Notes under the pieces: model-generated | Database searches by the model: none | What the model was told of the DNA's origin: nothing | The model's input: only the letters and a program-made list of their open reading frames with translations | NCBI GenBank assembly: GCA_946491675.1 | Contig: CAMLYN010000081.1 | Location: 1 to 5,447 of the forward strand | Length of the DNA stretch: 5,447 nucleotides | Source: an uncultured Mycoplasmatota bacterium | GTDB lineage: Bacteria; Bacillota_I; Bacilli_A; RF39; UBA660 | Direction: 5' to 3' | Shown: piece after piece, positions 5,393 through 5,447 of the stretch | Numbering within the stretch: position 1 is the stretch's first letter | Layout: each line of letters starts with the position of its first letter | Translations under genes and position numbers: made by a program

Positions 5393-5447
5393 AATTAAAG
5401 CCATAAAACGTGCTTTTTTAACTTCATTAGCAATATGTCTTTGATGT
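5378..5447 (-). CDS. rpsR: 30S ribosomal protein S18, C-terminal fragment (runs off the window)
   Basis: Only the last 22 codons and the TAG stop are present; the gene continues past 5447. The translation, starting HQRHIANEVKKARF and ending MALIPFTK, matches the conserved S18 C-terminus (a KxQR or HQR motif, then (K/R)-(K/R)-A-R-x-(M/L)-A-L-(L/I)-P-(Y/F)-T). S18 is a small-subunit platform protein that pairs with S6, and in Firmicutes it usually closes the rpsF-ssb-rpsR operon. The terminator directly at the stop codon agrees with rpsR being the last gene of its operon. The call rests on a short fragment, but the pattern is distinctive. Confidence 0.85.
   Translation of the reverse strand, partial: HQRHIANEVKKARFMALIPFTK

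Overview
The window is very AT-rich (roughly a quarter G+C by eye) and uses the standard genetic code: Trp is TGG, and TGA acts as a stop at the end of the DUF488 gene. Sigma-A-type promoters with extended -10 boxes, Shine-Dalgarno (SD) motifs (GGAGG or GGTGAT) and U-tract hairpin terminators point to a low-GC Firmicute, plausibly an uncultured host-associated Bacilli/Mollicutes-like lineage such as RF39 or Erysipelotrichia. That placement is inference; nothing here fixes the taxon.

Layout, left to right. (1) 1-105, minus strand: the first 35 codons of a TnpB (IS605 OrfB-type) protein, cut by the window edge, with a near-consensus promoter at 127-155. (2) 106-368: an AT-rich spacer with that promoter, an 18-bp palindrome (305-322) and the terminator of the neighbouring operon (345-373). 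(3) 369-5005, minus strand: a compact four-gene operon read from right to left. It encodes a Fic protein (5005-3881), a DUF488 protein (3871-3335), a U32/DUF3656 protein of the RlhA type (3338-1182) and an unrecognised 260-residue protein (1151-369). Gaps are 9 bp, a 4-bp overlap and 30 bp. There is one visible promoter (5034-5042) and one terminator. (4) 5101-5367, plus strand: a small asparagine-rich protein of unknown function, divergent from the operon. (5) 5378-5447, minus strand: the 3' end of rpsR (ribosomal protein S18), converging on the small gene with its terminator hairpin built into its last codons.

How the genes may work together. The U32 protein belongs to a family that hydroxylates RNA bases (23S rRNA or tRNA wobble uridine). 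The Fic protein has a complete catalytic motif for AMP transfer. DUF488 has no settled function. The tight spacing and coupled starts indicate co-transcription, but a shared pathway is only a hypothesis. I see no CRISPR array, tRNA, rRNA, riboswitch or recognisable defence system. The items most worth following up are the operon itself, its unrecognised last gene, the degenerate C-terminal half of the U32 protein, and the small Asn-rich protein.
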